64,000 bases of DNA from Nocardioides insulae DSM 17944 (GCF_000422825.1 NZ_KE383928.1:248001-312000), one strand, 5' to 3'. Positions 1-8,605 are shown, counted from the first letter of the stretch. The notes: generated by a model from the sequence alone, not told the origin. Translations and numbers: made by a program.

Positions 1-2
1 GC

Positions 3-1031
3 GCTCGTGAACGCCGGCTGCACCAGCTCGGCGGCGACAACGACCGGCTCCTCGGGGCACGGATCCTGGAGGTCCGCGCCACACTCTGGCTGCTGGCCCT
101 CGACCTGGTCGGCGGGCTCGCGGTCGTGGTCCTCCTGGGTTCGGCGGCGTTGGCCACCGCTGCGGGATGGATCAGCGTCGGCGGAGCGGTCGTCTTCCTT
201 CTCTCGGCACGCCGCGCCTTCGGCAGTGTCGAGCAGTTGGTCGGACAGTTGGGCGACCTCCGTGCTGCCCGCACCCACCTGGCTCGGGTGATCGACCTGA
301 CCGACGCCACCGCCCCCGCGACCTCTCCGACCCCCGAGCCGAGGGCCGTGGGGGAGAACGGGTCCGCGGCGACGCTGGTCGCCACCGACGTCGGGTACGC
401 CTACGACCCCGGCACCGCCGTCCTGCACGGGGTGGACCTCACCGTTCGCTCCGGGGAGCGGGTCGCACTGGTCGGCGCGACCGGATCGGGCAAGACCACT
501 CTCGGCAAGCTCCTGGCCGGGCTGTACCGCCCGGACTCCGGCGACGTGCGGCTCGGCGGCGTACCGCTGTCTCGGTGGGATCCGGCGGCGCTGCGGCGCG
601 AGGTCGTCTTCGTGCCGCAGGAGGTGACGCTGGTCAGCGGGACGGTGGCCGACAACCTGATGATGGTCCCGGTCGACCTGGAGCCAGACCCGCGGCGCAC
701 GATGGCGGCGGCCGCCGCCTCGCTGGGGCTGGACGGTTGGCTGGAGTCGCTGCCGGAGGGCCTGGATACGCCGGTGGGTGATCACGGCACCCGGATCTCG
801 GCGGGCGAGCGCCAGTTGGTCGCCCTGGTGCGGGCGGCGCTGCTGGATCCCGCGGTGCTCGTGCTGGACGAGGCGACCGCGGACGTCGACCCGGGCACGG
901 CTGCCAGTGTCGAGGACGCGCTGAGCCGGGCCGCGCGCGGGCGCGCCGTCGTGGTGATCGCACACCGCCCCGACACCGTGGGCCGGGCCGACCGCAGTGT
1001 CGAGATGATGGGCGGGGTGGTGCGGCACTGA
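3..1031 (+). CDS. ABC exporter, C-terminal part (TMD end + ATPase), cut by window edge
   Basis: The frame is open from the first bases, so the 5' end lies outside the window. The visible part starts in the last transmembrane helices (hydrophobic stretches around bases 90-210), then has a complete nucleotide-binding domain: Walker A GATGSGKTT (about 475-500), Q-loop VPQEVTL, an unusual signature ISAGERQ in place of LSGGQ, Walker B VLVLDEAT and the switch His in VVIAHR. This layout is a type IV (exporter-fold) half-transporter. It sits beside an AraC regulator and a siderophore uptake block, so a siderophore exporter or IrtB-like importer half is a fair guess, but substrate and direction are not shown. 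A partner half-transporter would be expected upstream. Confidence 0.85.
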   Translation, partial: ARERRLHQLGGDNDRLLGARILEVRATLWLLALDLVGGLAVVVLLGSAALATAAGWISVGGAVVFLLSARRAFGSVEQLVGQLGDLRAARTHLARVIDLTDATAPATSPTPEPRAVGENGSAATLVATDVGYAYDPGTAVLHGVDLTVRSGERVALVGATGSGKTTLGKLLAGLYRPDSGDVRLGGVPLSRWDPAALRREVVFVPQEVTLVSGTVADNLMMVPVDLEPDPRRTMAAAAASLGLDGWLESLPEGLDTPVGDHGTRISAGERQLVALVRAALLDPAVLVLDEATADVDPGTAASVEDALSRAARGRAVVVIAHRPDTVGRADRSVEMMGGVVRH

Positions 1032-1059
1032 ACCTCGGGCCGCTGGGCGACCCGGCTAG

Positions 1060-1073
1060 TTAGGGTTGCCTCA
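1060..1073 (+). promoter_or_regulatory. Leaderless promoter with partial iron-box-like palindrome
   Basis: TAGGGT (1061-1066) is a good -10 hexamer lying 6 nt before the ATG at 1073, so the AraC gene is probably translated from a leaderless mRNA. The same bases form TTAGG-N4-CCTCA, which agrees at 10 of 14 positions with the inner half of the DtxR/IdeR consensus TTAGGCTAACCTAA. The -10 is moderately supported. Iron control is only suggested, by this match and by the strong box at 3386-3404. Confidence 0.4.
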
Positions 1074-1858
1074 TGTTCCTCGATCCGGGTGGCAGTTCCG
1101 TGGGCGGCGCCGCATCGACTGCCGCGGCCGTCGAGCCGGCCTTCGGTGCCTGGGGACACGACCCACACGTCCACGACTGCCACCTGCTCCTGTACACGCC
1201 GATCGGCCACGCCGTCGTCGAGGCCGAGGGGGTGGCCCATCACCTCAGCGCCACCGTGGCACTGTGGCTGCCCGCGGGTGTCTGGCACAGCGCCCGGTTC
1301 GACGCCGACTGCCTGGTCGAGGCGGTCCCGTTCGACGTCGTCCGCTTCCCGCGTCCCCCGGAGCCGGCGCGGCAGCTGCTGGTCGGTGAGGACCGGCGCC
1401 GACTGCTGCTCGCCTGGCTGCGGACGGCCGGCCGCCGGCCCCGGCTGCCCTCGGGGTTGTACGACGCGTTCCTGGGCGACCCTCCGGAGCAGGCCGGTCT
1501 GCCCCTTCCCGACCCGCAGTCGCCCGCGGTCTGCGAGGTCGCCGCAGGTCTGCGCGATCGACCCTGCGACCAGCGCACCGCCCAGGAGTGGGCCGACTCG
1601 CTCTTCGTCAGCTCCACCACCCTCCGCCGCGGATTCGTGGCGGAGACGGGACTCACCTTCTCCGAGTGGCGCACCAGGGCCCGCCTCAACGCCTCGCTGC
1701 CCCTGCTCGCCTCGGGACTGCTGGTCTCCGCGGTCGCCCACCGCGTCGGGTTCGCCAGCGCCAACGGCTACATCCTCGCCTTCCGCACGCGTTTCGGGCA
1801 GACCCCGAAGGCGTTCGCCACCGACCGCCGGGCGCTGTCACCCTGGAGGGGTGTCTGA
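1073..1858 (+). CDS. AraC-family transcriptional regulator
   Basis: A 261-residue protein with an N-terminal cupin-like sensor domain (about residues 25-90, with HDPHVHDCHL and a GVWH turn) and a C-terminal double helix-turn-helix (about 165-250) ending in the AraC signature region VAHRVGFASANGYILAFRTRFGQ. The ATG follows a -10 hexamer by 6 nt and has no ribosome binding site, which fits a leaderless start. It overlaps the next gene by 8 bp. AraC regulators with cupin sensors often activate siderophore transport operons when the ferric siderophore is present, and its place in an iron-uptake block supports that role, though no target site is visible. Confidence 0.85.
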   Translation: MFLDPGGSSVGGAASTAAAVEPAFGAWGHDPHVHDCHLLLYTPIGHAVVEAEGVAHHLSATVALWLPAGVWHSARFDADCLVEAVPFDVVRFPRPPEPARQLLVGEDRRRLLLAWLRTAGRRPRLPSGLYDAFLGDPPEQAGLPLPDPQSPAVCEVAAGLRDRPCDQRTAQEWADSLFVSSTTLRRGFVAETGLTFSEWRTRARLNASLPLLASGLLVSAVAHRVGFASANGYILAFRTRFGQTPKAFATDRRALSPWRGV

Positions 1859-2234
1859 GCTGCCGCGTCCCGTCCGCATCTTCACCCCTTCCGATCTGGT
1901 CTCCGCCGACCCGACGCCCGGCATGGACCGGGCACGCGCCTTCGAGTTGCCGTTGCTCTGGGCCGGCCAGGTGCTCACCGAGCCCGGAGCCGTCTCCGGG
2001 TGGCACCACCACGAGCGCAACGAGTCGAGCCTGTACGTCGTGCGCGGCGTGCTGCGGCTGGAGTTCGAGGGCTTCGAGGGCTATCTGGACGCCGGCCCCG
2101 GCGACTTCGTCCATGTCCCGGCCTGGACGGTGCATCGGGAGTCGAACCCCAGCAGCGAGCCGTCGCTGGCGGTGATCGCCCGCGTGGGTGGCGGCGTCCC
2201 GACGGTGAACGTGGACGCTCCACCCCGGGGCTGA
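1851..2234 (+). CDS. Small cupin-domain protein
   Basis: A 127-residue single-domain cupin starting at GTG 1851, inside the end of the AraC gene, with a GGAGGG ribosome binding site just before it, so the two are translationally coupled. Cupin motif 1 is GWHHHERNESSLYVVRGVLR and motif 2 lies around PGDFVHVPAWTVHRE. The His cluster plus the downstream His suits a metal site. Small cupins of this type can be sensors, epimerases or dioxygenases, and the sequence does not say which. A strong hairpin follows the gene. Confidence 0.75.
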   Translation: MSELPRPVRIFTPSDLVSADPTPGMDRARAFELPLLWAGQVLTEPGAVSGWHHHERNESSLYVVRGVLRLEFEGFEGYLDAGPGDFVHVPAWTVHRESNPSSEPSLAVIARVGGGVPTVNVDAPPRG

Positions 2235-2320
2235 GCGGTGCCGTCTCGCCCCGGGCGGCATCCCCGCCCCTCTCGGTCACGCGGCGGGGTCGGCCTCGTG
2301 GATGAGCTGCACCAGAGCGT

Positions 2321-2361
2321 CGGGCCCGGGCGCCGAATGTGAGGTTCGGTGCCCGGGCCCG
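2321..2361. terminator. Bidirectional hairpin terminator
   Basis: A 17-bp stem (arms 2321-2337 and 2345-2361, one G-U pair) with a 7-nt loop lies between the convergent cupin gene and the binding-protein gene. The arms are GC-rich and there is no clear U tract, as is common in actinobacteria. It can serve both strands. Confidence 0.7.
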
Positions 2362-2380
2362 GTCACGCCGGAAGGATGGG

Positions 2381-3349
2381 TCAGGGCCGGTAGTTCTCCG
2401 CCGCCTCGGTGAGATCCTCGACCTGGAGGTCGGCGGCCGCGAAGGTGTAGATGGTCCCGGAGGTCAGCGGGAACACGTTGCCCTTCTTCGCCGCGGGCAG
2501 GCGCTTGAACGACGCCGTGTCGAGCAGCGCCTGGGTGTCCGGGGTCGCCTCGCCCTCGAGGGTGGCGTCGTAGAAGATGATGTCCTGGTCGGCGAGGTCG
2601 GCGATGTTCTCCTGGGACAGTTCCTCGGAGTAGCGCTCGGGGTTGTCGGTGAAGTCCGGGTTGTAGCCGAAGCCGGCGGCGTCGAGTCGCCGCCAGGTCA
2701 GCGACTTGGAGGTGTCGACGTAGATCGCGCCCTCGTAGGCGCCCAGCGAGGTGACCTCGAGTCCGCCCACGGTGTCGCCGTACTGCTCGGACACGTCGGC
2801 GAGTGCGGCATCCAGCGCGGCGTTCTTCTTCTCGAAGTCGGTGGACTCCCCGACGAGGTCGGCGACGGTCGGGTAGTTGTCCCACACGTCGGTGGGCTCC
2901 TTGATGTCGAGGATCACGGTCGGAGCGACCTCGGAGAGCTCGTCGTAGTCGATGCTCAGGCCGCCGTTGTCCATGCCGATGATGAGGTCGGGCTCGAGCT
3001 CGATGACCTTCTCCACGTCGACGCCTTCGAAGGTGCCCACGGTCGGGACGTCCTCGTACTCCGCGTAGACGTCGGGGCCGAGCTCCTCGACCAGGAACTC
3101 GCCCTCGAGCGAGCCGACCGGCTCCACCCCCATGTCGGCGAGCAGAGACCCGGTCCGCCACAGGGCGACGATCCGTTGCGGGTCGGTGGGCACGTCCTCG
3201 ACCGTCCCGTTCATGGTGTCCTCCACGGTCCGGGTGTCGGACCCGGACGAGGTGTCGGACTCGGACGCGTCGCTGCCGCCGCAGGCGGCGAGGGTGAGCG
3301 CCAGGGTCGAGGCGATGGCGGCGAGCATCAGTCGGGCTGGGCGAGGCAC
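2381..3349 (-). CDS. Iron-siderophore ABC transporter substrate-binding lipoprotein
   Basis: A 322-residue class III periplasmic-binding-type protein (FepB/FhuD family). The N terminus has a lipoprotein signal peptide with lipobox LTLAAC, the modified Cys being residue 23, followed by a Ser/Asp-rich linker. The body has PQRIVALWRTGSLLADMGVEPVG and the central ELEPDLIIG segment typical of the family. The GTG start has an AAGGAGA ribosome binding site. The gene is divergent from the permease and ATPase genes and shares with them the intergenic iron box at 3386-3404. It should bind a ferric siderophore at the outer face of the membrane; which siderophore is unknown. Confidence 0.92.
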   Translation of the reverse strand: MPRPARLMLAAIASTLALTLAACGGSDASESDTSSGSDTRTVEDTMNGTVEDVPTDPQRIVALWRTGSLLADMGVEPVGSLEGEFLVEELGPDVYAEYEDVPTVGTFEGVDVEKVIELEPDLIIGMDNGGLSIDYDELSEVAPTVILDIKEPTDVWDNYPTVADLVGESTDFEKKNAALDAALADVSEQYGDTVGGLEVTSLGAYEGAIYVDTSKSLTWRRLDAAGFGYNPDFTDNPERYSEELSQENIADLADQDIIFYDATLEGEATPDTQALLDTASFKRLPAAKKGNVFPLTSGTIYTFAAADLQVEDLTEAAENYRP

Positions 3350-3385
3350 GAGGTCTCCTTCTGGTGGGCGACTCGGGACGACGAG

Positions 3386-3404
3386 ATAGGTAAGGCTAAC
3401 CTAG
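3386..3404. promoter_or_regulatory. DtxR/IdeR iron box
   Basis: ATAGGTAAGGCTAACCTAG matches the actinobacterial DtxR/IdeR consensus TTAGGTTAGGCTAACCTAA at 16 of 19 positions. It lies between the divergent binding-protein and permease genes. TAACCT (3397-3402), inside the box, is a -10 hexamer 6 nt before the GTG at 3409, so iron-loaded repressor would cover the core promoter of a leaderless transcript. Confidence 0.88.
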
Positions 3405-3408
3405 CGTC

Positions 3409-4425
3409 GTGCTTGCTCCAGTCCGCCCCCGACAACGGCGCATCCGGGTGATGGCCGCCTGTGTGGGCGGTTGCCTGGTGCTCGCCGTGCTGCTCAGCCT
3501 GGCGTTGGGCAGTCGCGCGATCGCGCCGGGCGAGGTCCTGGGCGCGATCTTCTCCGGCCTCGACTCGGACAACGCCACGGTGATCACGAGCCAGCGCCTG
3601 CCCCGGACCATCCTCGGACTCGTCTGCGGGCTGGCGCTCGGAATGGCCGGAGCGCTGATGCAGGGCCACACCCGCAACCCGCTCGCGGATCCCGGACTGT
3701 TCGGCGTGAACGGCGGCGCCGGCCTCGGCGTGGCCGTGCTGGTCTTCGGCTTCGGGGTCGCGGCGCCCGAGGCGATCGTGTTCGCCGCGCTCGTCGGAGC
3801 CGGCGCGGTGTCGGTCCTGGTCTTCGTGGCGGGACTGGGCGCCCTGCGCGGCGGGGCGCTGGTCCAGTTGGCCGTGGTCGGCACCAGTGTGGCGGCCCTG
3901 TGCACCGCGCTGACCTCCGCGCTGGTCCTGCTCGACAAGCAGACCCTCGATGTCCTCCGCTTCTGGGACGCAGGTTCTCTGGCCGCACCGGACCGCTCGG
4001 CCTGGGGCCTCGTGATGCCGTTGATGGGGGTCGGGATGGTCCTGGCACTGGCCAACGGGGTGGCCCTGCGGGAACTCGCGCTCGGCGAGGAGGTGGCCCA
4101 GGCCCTGGGCACCCGCGTGGCCACCGCTCGGGTGGTGGGGATCGCCGCGATCACCCTGCTCTGCGGCGGCGCGACCGCGCTGTGCGGGCCGTTGGCCTTC
4201 ATCGGCCTGGTGGCGCCGCACGTCGTACGTCGGGCCTGTGCGCACGACTACCGGTGGCTGGTGCCGCTGGCGGGGTGTGCGGGGGCCGTGCTTCTCCTCC
4301 TCGCCGACACCATCGGAAGAGTGGTGAGCCCGCCCGGCGAGCTCGAGGCCGGCATCGTGATGGCGGTCATCGGCGCACCCGTGCTGCTCTCCATCGCGCG
4401 TGCGAAGAGGCTGGTGAGCCTGTGA
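3409..4425 (+). CDS. FecCD-family iron-siderophore permease (first)
   Basis: A 338-residue polytopic membrane protein of the FecCD/BtuC family with about nine or ten helices. Family landmarks are RLPRTILGLVCGLALGMAGALMQ, HTRNPLADPGLFGVNGGAGL and the ATPase-contacting segment with GLVAPHVVR near the C terminus. The GTG at 3409 is 6 nt after a -10 hexamer and is read as a leaderless start; ATG 3451 is an alternative. The stop overlaps the next permease start by 4 bp (GTGA). With its neighbour it should form the heterodimeric membrane channel of the siderophore importer. Confidence 0.93.
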   Translation: MLAPVRPRQRRIRVMAACVGGCLVLAVLLSLALGSRAIAPGEVLGAIFSGLDSDNATVITSQRLPRTILGLVCGLALGMAGALMQGHTRNPLADPGLFGVNGGAGLGVAVLVFGFGVAAPEAIVFAALVGAGAVSVLVFVAGLGALRGGALVQLAVVGTSVAALCTALTSALVLLDKQTLDVLRFWDAGSLAAPDRSAWGLVMPLMGVGMVLALANGVALRELALGEEVAQALGTRVATARVVGIAAITLLCGGATALCGPLAFIGLVAPHVVRRACAHDYRWLVPLAGCAGAVLLLLADTIGRVVSPPGELEAGIVMAVIGAPVLLSIARAKRLVSL

Positions 4426-5498
4426 GTGACCAGACGCTCGTCCCTGCCCGACGATCCGCACGGCGCGGCGTCCGGATCGGGCCCGTCGGCCTGGCCGTCC
4501 GGCCCTGGCCTGTGGTGGCGACGCTGCTCGGGCTCGCCGTCCTGGTGGTGCTGGTGGTGTTCTCCACCGTCACCGGGACGCTCGACCTGCCGCTCGACCG
4601 GGTCTGGGCGGCCCTGACCGGCGCCGGCACCCGCATCGAGGAACTGGTGGTCCTGGATCGCCGATTCGGGCGGGCCATGGTCGCCGTCCTGATCGGGTTC
4701 GCGCTCGGCTGCTCCGGGGGGCTCACCCAGTCGATCACCCGCAACCCGATCGCCAGCCCCGACATCCTCGGGGTCAGTGCGGGTGCGGCCGCCACCGCGA
4801 CGTTCATCCTGACCATCCCGGGTGCGGTCGGGGATGCCACCAGCGCCTCGGCGGTGCTGGTGCCCGCGGCGCTGCTCGGCGGGCTGGTGACCACCGTTCT
4901 GATCCTGGCGCTGGGCTGGCGGGGCGGGTTCTCGTGCCTGCGCCTGATCCTGGTCGGCATCGCGGTGAACGCCCTGGCCGCATCCCTCACGACCTGGCTG
5001 CTCACCCGAGCCTCGCTCGACAGCGCCGCGGTGGCCAGCCGCTGGCTGGTCGGCAGCCTCGACGGAGTCCGGTACGACGACCTGGCCTGGCTGCTGCCGG
5101 TGGTGCTCGTCGGTCTGGCGGCCAGTCTGGTGCTGAGCCGCGACGTCGCGGCTCTGCGGCTGGGCTGGGACATCGCCGGTTCGCTCGGCACGCCGCCCGG
5201 CCGCACGGAGGGGCTCGCGCTCGCGGTGGCGGTGGTGCTGGCCGCGACGACGACAGCCCTGGCCGGTCCGATCGGTTTCGTCGCCTTCGTGGCCCCCCAG
5301 GCGGCGATGCGCCTGTTCCGCACTGCCGGCCCGCCGCCGCTCGCCGGCGGACTGGTCGGAGCGGTGCTGCTGCTCGCCGCGGACATGGTCGCGCAGCGCC
5401 TCCCCGTCCCGCTGCCGGTGGGGGTCGTGACCGCGGTGGTCGGTGCGCCCTGTCTTCTCTATCTCGTCATCCGGAACACCAGGAGGGCCAGTGTCTGA
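4422..5498 (+). CDS. FecCD-family iron-siderophore permease (second)
   Basis: A 358-residue FecCD-family permease. Motifs: RRFGRAMVAVLIGFALGCSGGLTQ, ITRNPIASPDILGVSAGA and IGFVAFVAPQAAMRLFR. The GTG start overlaps the previous stop codon, and its own end overlaps the ATPase start by 8 bp, giving a tightly coupled permease-permease-ATPase operon. The hydrophilic N-terminal 25 residues rich in Arg should be cytoplasmic. It pairs with the preceding permease to move ferric siderophore across the membrane. Confidence 0.93.
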   Translation: MSDQTLVPARRSARRGVRIGPVGLAVRPWPVVATLLGLAVLVVLVVFSTVTGTLDLPLDRVWAALTGAGTRIEELVVLDRRFGRAMVAVLIGFALGCSGGLTQSITRNPIASPDILGVSAGAAATATFILTIPGAVGDATSASAVLVPAALLGGLVTTVLILALGWRGGFSCLRLILVGIAVNALAASLTTWLLTRASLDSAAVASRWLVGSLDGVRYDDLAWLLPVVLVGLAASLVLSRDVAALRLGWDIAGSLGTPPGRTEGLALAVAVVLAATTTALAGPIGFVAFVAPQAAMRLFRTAGPPPLAGGLVGAVLLLAADMVAQRLPVPLPVGVVTAVVGAPCLLYLVIRNTRRASV

Positions 5499-6303
5499 AC
5501 CAGTCGCCGAGTCCGTGACCGATCTCGTGCTCAGCGCCCACGACATCACCGTCGGGTACGGCGCCGAGCCGGTGCTGCGCGACCTGAGGGTCGATCTGCC
5601 GCGGGGCCGGGTCACGACCATCATCGGTCCCAACGGCTGCGGCAAGTCCACCCTGGTGCGGGTGCTGTCCCGGCTGCTGCGGCCGAGCGCGGGCGAGGTC
5701 AGGCTGGACGGCGTCCCGCTCCAGACATTCCGCGGTCGTCAGTTGGCCGCCCGGCTCTCGATGCTCCCGCAGAACCCGCTCGCCCCCGAGGGGATGACGG
5801 TCGGAGACCTGGTCGCCCGCGGCCGCCAGCCGCACCAGCCCTGGTACCGCCAGTGGTCCCCGGAGGACGAGGAGATCGCGGCCGAGGCCATGCGGCACAC
5901 CGGTGTCGACGAGTTGGCCGAGTGGCCGTTGGACGAGCTCTCCGGCGGCCAGCGGCAGCGGGCCTGGATCGCGATGACCCTGGCCCAGCAGACCGACCTG
6001 ATGATCCTGGACGAACCCACCACCCATCTCGACCTGGCGCACGCCGTCGAGGTGCTCGACGTCGTGGTGGGTCTGCGGCGTCACGCCGGCAAGAGCGTCG
6101 TCCTGGTCCTGCACGACCTCAGCCTGGCGGCCCGCTACAGCGACCACCTGGTCGTCCTCGACCGAGGCGGGCTGGTCGTCGAAGGGCCTCCGGCCGAGGT
6201 GATGACCGAGCCGATGCTGGCCTCGGTCTTCGGGCTGAAGGCCCACGTCTTCCCCGACCCGGTCGCCGGGCTCCCCACGGTGGTGCCGGCCAGTCACGCG
6301 TGA
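5491..6303 (+). CDS. Iron-siderophore ABC transporter ATPase (FepC type)
   Basis: A 270-residue ABC ATPase with Walker A GPNGCGKS (residues 46-53), signature LSGGQRQR (150-157), Walker B LMILDEPT (Asp174-Glu175) and switch His in VLHDLSLAARY. The D-loop is THLDLAH, typical of the FepC/FhuC/BtuD branch. The GTG at 5491 was chosen because an AGGAGGG site precedes it; an in-frame ATG at 5443 lies inside the upstream gene. It energises the two FecCD permeases. Confidence 0.94.
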   Translation: MSEPVAESVTDLVLSAHDITVGYGAEPVLRDLRVDLPRGRVTTIIGPNGCGKSTLVRVLSRLLRPSAGEVRLDGVPLQTFRGRQLAARLSMLPQNPLAPEGMTVGDLVARGRQPHQPWYRQWSPEDEEIAAEAMRHTGVDELAEWPLDELSGGQRQRAWIAMTLAQQTDLMILDEPTTHLDLAHAVEVLDVVVGLRRHAGKSVVLVLHDLSLAARYSDHLVVLDRGGLVVEGPPAEVMTEPMLASVFGLKAHVFPDPVAGLPTVVPASHA

Positions 6304-6324
6304 CCCGCATCCGGGTCGATCACC

Positions 6325-6897
6325 TCAGCCGCCGGACCGCACGTGCATCCGCTCGCCCTGCGGGCCGAAGAGGGCCAGCACCTCGGTCGGGTGGTCGCCA
6401 CGGTTGGCGATCACGTGCGGCGTACGCGTGTCGAACTCGACCACCTCTCCCGGCCCCAGGTCGAGCACGCGGGTGCCGAGCACGAGGTGGAGGCTCCCCG
6501 ACAGGACATAGATCCATTCGTAGCCCTCGTGGACGGCCGGCTGGTACGGCTCGGGCGGGTCGTGCGCCGGAATGACCAGCTTGAACGCCTGGACGCCGCC
6601 CGGACGGCGGGTCAGCGGGATGAAGGTGCGGCCGTGCCGCTTGATCGGCTTGGCCCGCACGCGGGGGTCGCCGGTCTCCGGAGCGTCGACGAGTTCGTCG
6701 AGCGGCACCTGGTAGGCCCGAGCGAGCGGGAGCAGGAGCTCCAGCGTCGGCCGGCGTCCGCCCGACTCGAGGCGGGACAGCGTGCTCACCGAGATGCCCG
6801 TGGAATCGGCCACCTCGGACAGGGTCGCGCCCCGCTCGGCGCGCAGAGCCCGCAGCCGGGGACCGACCTGCTCGAGGGTGTGGGTGACCTCATCCAT
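6325..6897 (-). CDS. XRE-family regulator with C-terminal cupin sensor
   Basis: A 190-residue two-domain regulator: an XRE helix-turn-helix at about residues 12-68 (LSEVADSTGISVSTLSRLE) and a cupin at about 105-185 (HEGYEWIYVLSGSLHLVLG, then the second motif around TPHVIANRGDHP). XRE-cupin proteins usually sense a small metabolite in the cupin and repress their own promoter or a neighbouring enzyme gene. The ATG at 6897 lies 6 nt after a -10-like CAAACT. The divergent methyltransferase gene is the natural target, with a palindrome in the gap. Confidence 0.85.
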   Translation of the reverse strand: MDEVTHTLEQVGPRLRALRAERGATLSEVADSTGISVSTLSRLESGGRRPTLELLLPLARAYQVPLDELVDAPETGDPRVRAKPIKRHGRTFIPLTRRPGGVQAFKLVIPAHDPPEPYQPAVHEGYEWIYVLSGSLHLVLGTRVLDLGPGEVVEFDTRTPHVIANRGDHPTEVLALFGPQGERMHVRSGG

Positions 6898-6903
6898 CCG
6901 GCT

Positions 6904-6934
6904 AGTTTGCCGAAATGGCAACGAAGTTTGTCAA
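6904..6934 (-). promoter_or_regulatory. Promoter and palindromic operator of the XRE-cupin gene
   Basis: On the minus strand TTGACA (6934-6929) and a weak CAAACT (6909-6904) are 19 nt apart, and the ATG follows after 6 nt. Between them lies a perfect inverted repeat, TTGCC-N5-GGCAA (6907-6921), overlapping the -10. This is well placed for autorepression by the XRE-cupin protein and for control of the divergent methyltransferase. The assignment is inference from position and symmetry. Confidence 0.5.
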
Positions 6935-7010
6935 GCGGCGGCGGGTGTCGCACGCTGGAGGTGCAGGACCAGCCGGGCCCGCCGGCTTCGAGATCGAGGA
7001 AGGACCGCGA

Positions 7011-7754
7011 ATGAGCGGACACACCCATCAGCGCACCTCTGACCACTCCCATGACCACTCCCATGGTCGGGCCGGGGAGTCCCAGGCCGGACAGCCCGGG
7101 CAGCACTCCGGACACGGGCCCAGCGAGGAGGAGGTGGCGGCGCTGTTCGAGCCGCACGGCTGGCAGGAGCGGTACGCCGGCGAGGACCAGATCTGGAGCG
7201 GCGACCCGAACCCGCAGCTGGTCACCGAGGCGGCCGGCCTGACTCCGGGCACCGCGCTCGATGTCGGCTGCGGGGAGGGCGGCGACGTGATCTGGCTGGC
7301 CCAGCAGGGCTGGCGGGTCACCGGGGCGGACTTCTCCGCGAACGGGCTCGCCCGCGCGGCCCGCCACGCCGAGCAGGCCGGCGTCGCCGAGCGCACCGAC
7401 TGGTGGGAGGTCGACGCGCGCGACTTCGCCGCGGACGGCCGCACCTTCGACCTGGTCACCACCCACTTCCTGCACCCGCCGAACGGCGGGATGGTGGAGG
7501 TGGCCCGGCGACTGACCGAGGCCGTGGCCCCGGGTGGTCACCTGCTGGTGGTCGGACACGCCCCCTCGGAGCTCCACCAGCAGATGGGCGAGCAGCACCG
7601 GCGGGCCATGTTCCTCGCCGCGGACCTGCTCCCCGCACTGCCGGAGGACTTCGAGGTGCTCGTCGTCGAGCAGCGACCACGCCGGGTGACCCGCGAAGGC
7701 GTCACCATCGACATCGACGACTCCACCCTGCTGGCCCGTCGCCGGTCCGCCTGA
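7011..7754 (+). CDS. SAM-dependent class I methyltransferase with His-rich N terminus
   Basis: A 247-residue Rossmann-fold methyltransferase. The SAM-binding loop is DVGCGEGGD (residues 84-92), followed by VTGADFSANGLARA and a PGGHLLVVGH strand. The ATG at 7011 has a GAGGAAGGA ribosome binding site. The first 35 residues contain eight His (SDHSHDHSHG and around), which suggests metal binding, an odd appendage for this fold. It is related to the broad UbiE/TehB-like group; the substrate is not recognisable. It is divergent from the XRE-cupin regulator, which may control it. Confidence 0.8.
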   Translation: MSGHTHQRTSDHSHDHSHGRAGESQAGQPGQHSGHGPSEEEVAALFEPHGWQERYAGEDQIWSGDPNPQLVTEAAGLTPGTALDVGCGEGGDVIWLAQQGWRVTGADFSANGLARAARHAEQAGVAERTDWWEVDARDFAADGRTFDLVTTHFLHPPNGGMVEVARRLTEAVAPGGHLLVVGHAPSELHQQMGEQHRRAMFLAADLLPALPEDFEVLVVEQRPRRVTREGVTIDIDDSTLLARRRSA

Positions 7755-7862
7755 GCGCTCGCGCCATCGAACTCCGCCGCGCGGCAGCGTGGCCGGACCC
7801 GCCGCGTCAGGCTCCTGCTTTCCGGCGCGGCGGCGGAGACACCACGTGCGCCCCGAACTCGG

Positions 7863-8504
7863 TCAGTCGGCGACGCCGTACATCCGGTCGCCGGCGTCGC
7901 CGAGGCCGGGGACGATGTAGCCCGACTCGTTGAGCCTCTCGTCCACGGCGGCGACGACGACGGTGACGGGGACGTCGACGTCGGCCAGTTCTCGCTCGAG
8001 TCGGGCACAGCCCTCGGGTGCGGCGAGCAGGCAGATCGCGGTGACGTGGTCGGCTCCCCGGTCGATGAGGAACCGCAGGGCCTCCGCAAGGGTGCCGCCG
8101 GTCGCGAGCATCGGGTCGAGCACGTAGCACTGCCGGCCGGAGAGGTCGTCGGGGAGCCGCTCGGCGTACGTCACCGCCTCGAGGGTCTCCTCGTTGCGGA
8201 CCATCCCGAGGAAGCCGACCTCGCCGGTGGGCAGCAGCCGCATCATTCCCTCCAGCATGCCGAGACCGGCGCGCAGGATGGGCACCACCAACGGGCGGGG
8301 GTGGGCCAGGCGTACGCCGGTGGTGGGCGCCACCGGCGTCATGATGTCGAACGGCTCCACCCGGACCTCGCGGGTGGCCTCGTAGGCGAGCAGCGTGACC
8401 AGTTCGTCGGCCAGGGCCCGGAAGGTCGGCGAGTCGGTCTCGACCGCACGGAGGGCCGTCAGTTTGTGGGCGACGAGCGGGTGGTCCACGACGTGCGTGC
8501 GCAT
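7863..8504 (-). CDS. upp: Uracil phosphoribosyltransferase
   Basis: A 213-residue protein, the usual length for Upp, converting uracil and PRPP to UMP in pyrimidine salvage. The PRPP loop is [11 protein letters not shown] (residues 128-138), [10 protein letters not shown] (74-83) contacts pyrophosphate, and the C-terminal uracil-binding region has [13 protein letters not shown]. The ATG is 6 nt downstream of a TAAGCT -10 on the minus strand, consistent with leaderless expression. It is not in an operon with its neighbours. Confidence 0.97.
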   Translation of the reverse strand: MRTHVVDHPLVAHKLTALRAVETDSPTFRALADELVTLLAYEATREVRVEPFDIMTPVAPTTGVRLAHPRPLVVPILRAGLGMLEGMMRLLPTGEVGFLGMVRNEETLEAVTYAERLPDDLSGRQCYVLDPMLATGGTLAEALRFLIDRGADHVTAICLLAAPEGCARLERELADVDVPVTVVVAAVDERLNESGYIVPGLGDAGDRMYGVAD

Positions 8505-8510
8505 GCTCCG

Positions 8511-8516
8511 AGCTTA
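8511..8516 (-). promoter_or_regulatory. -10 hexamer of a leaderless upp promoter
   Basis: On the minus strand TAAGCT ends 6 nt before the upp ATG. No ribosome binding site lies in the gap. No convincing -35 was seen. Confidence 0.45.
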
Positions 8517-8605
8517 GGAGGGGGATGCCCGATCCGCGCGACAGCGCGGCGACCGTCTTGTCCATCAGCCTCGCCGGGAGGCCGACGACGCCCGGTGGAG
8601 GCGGT

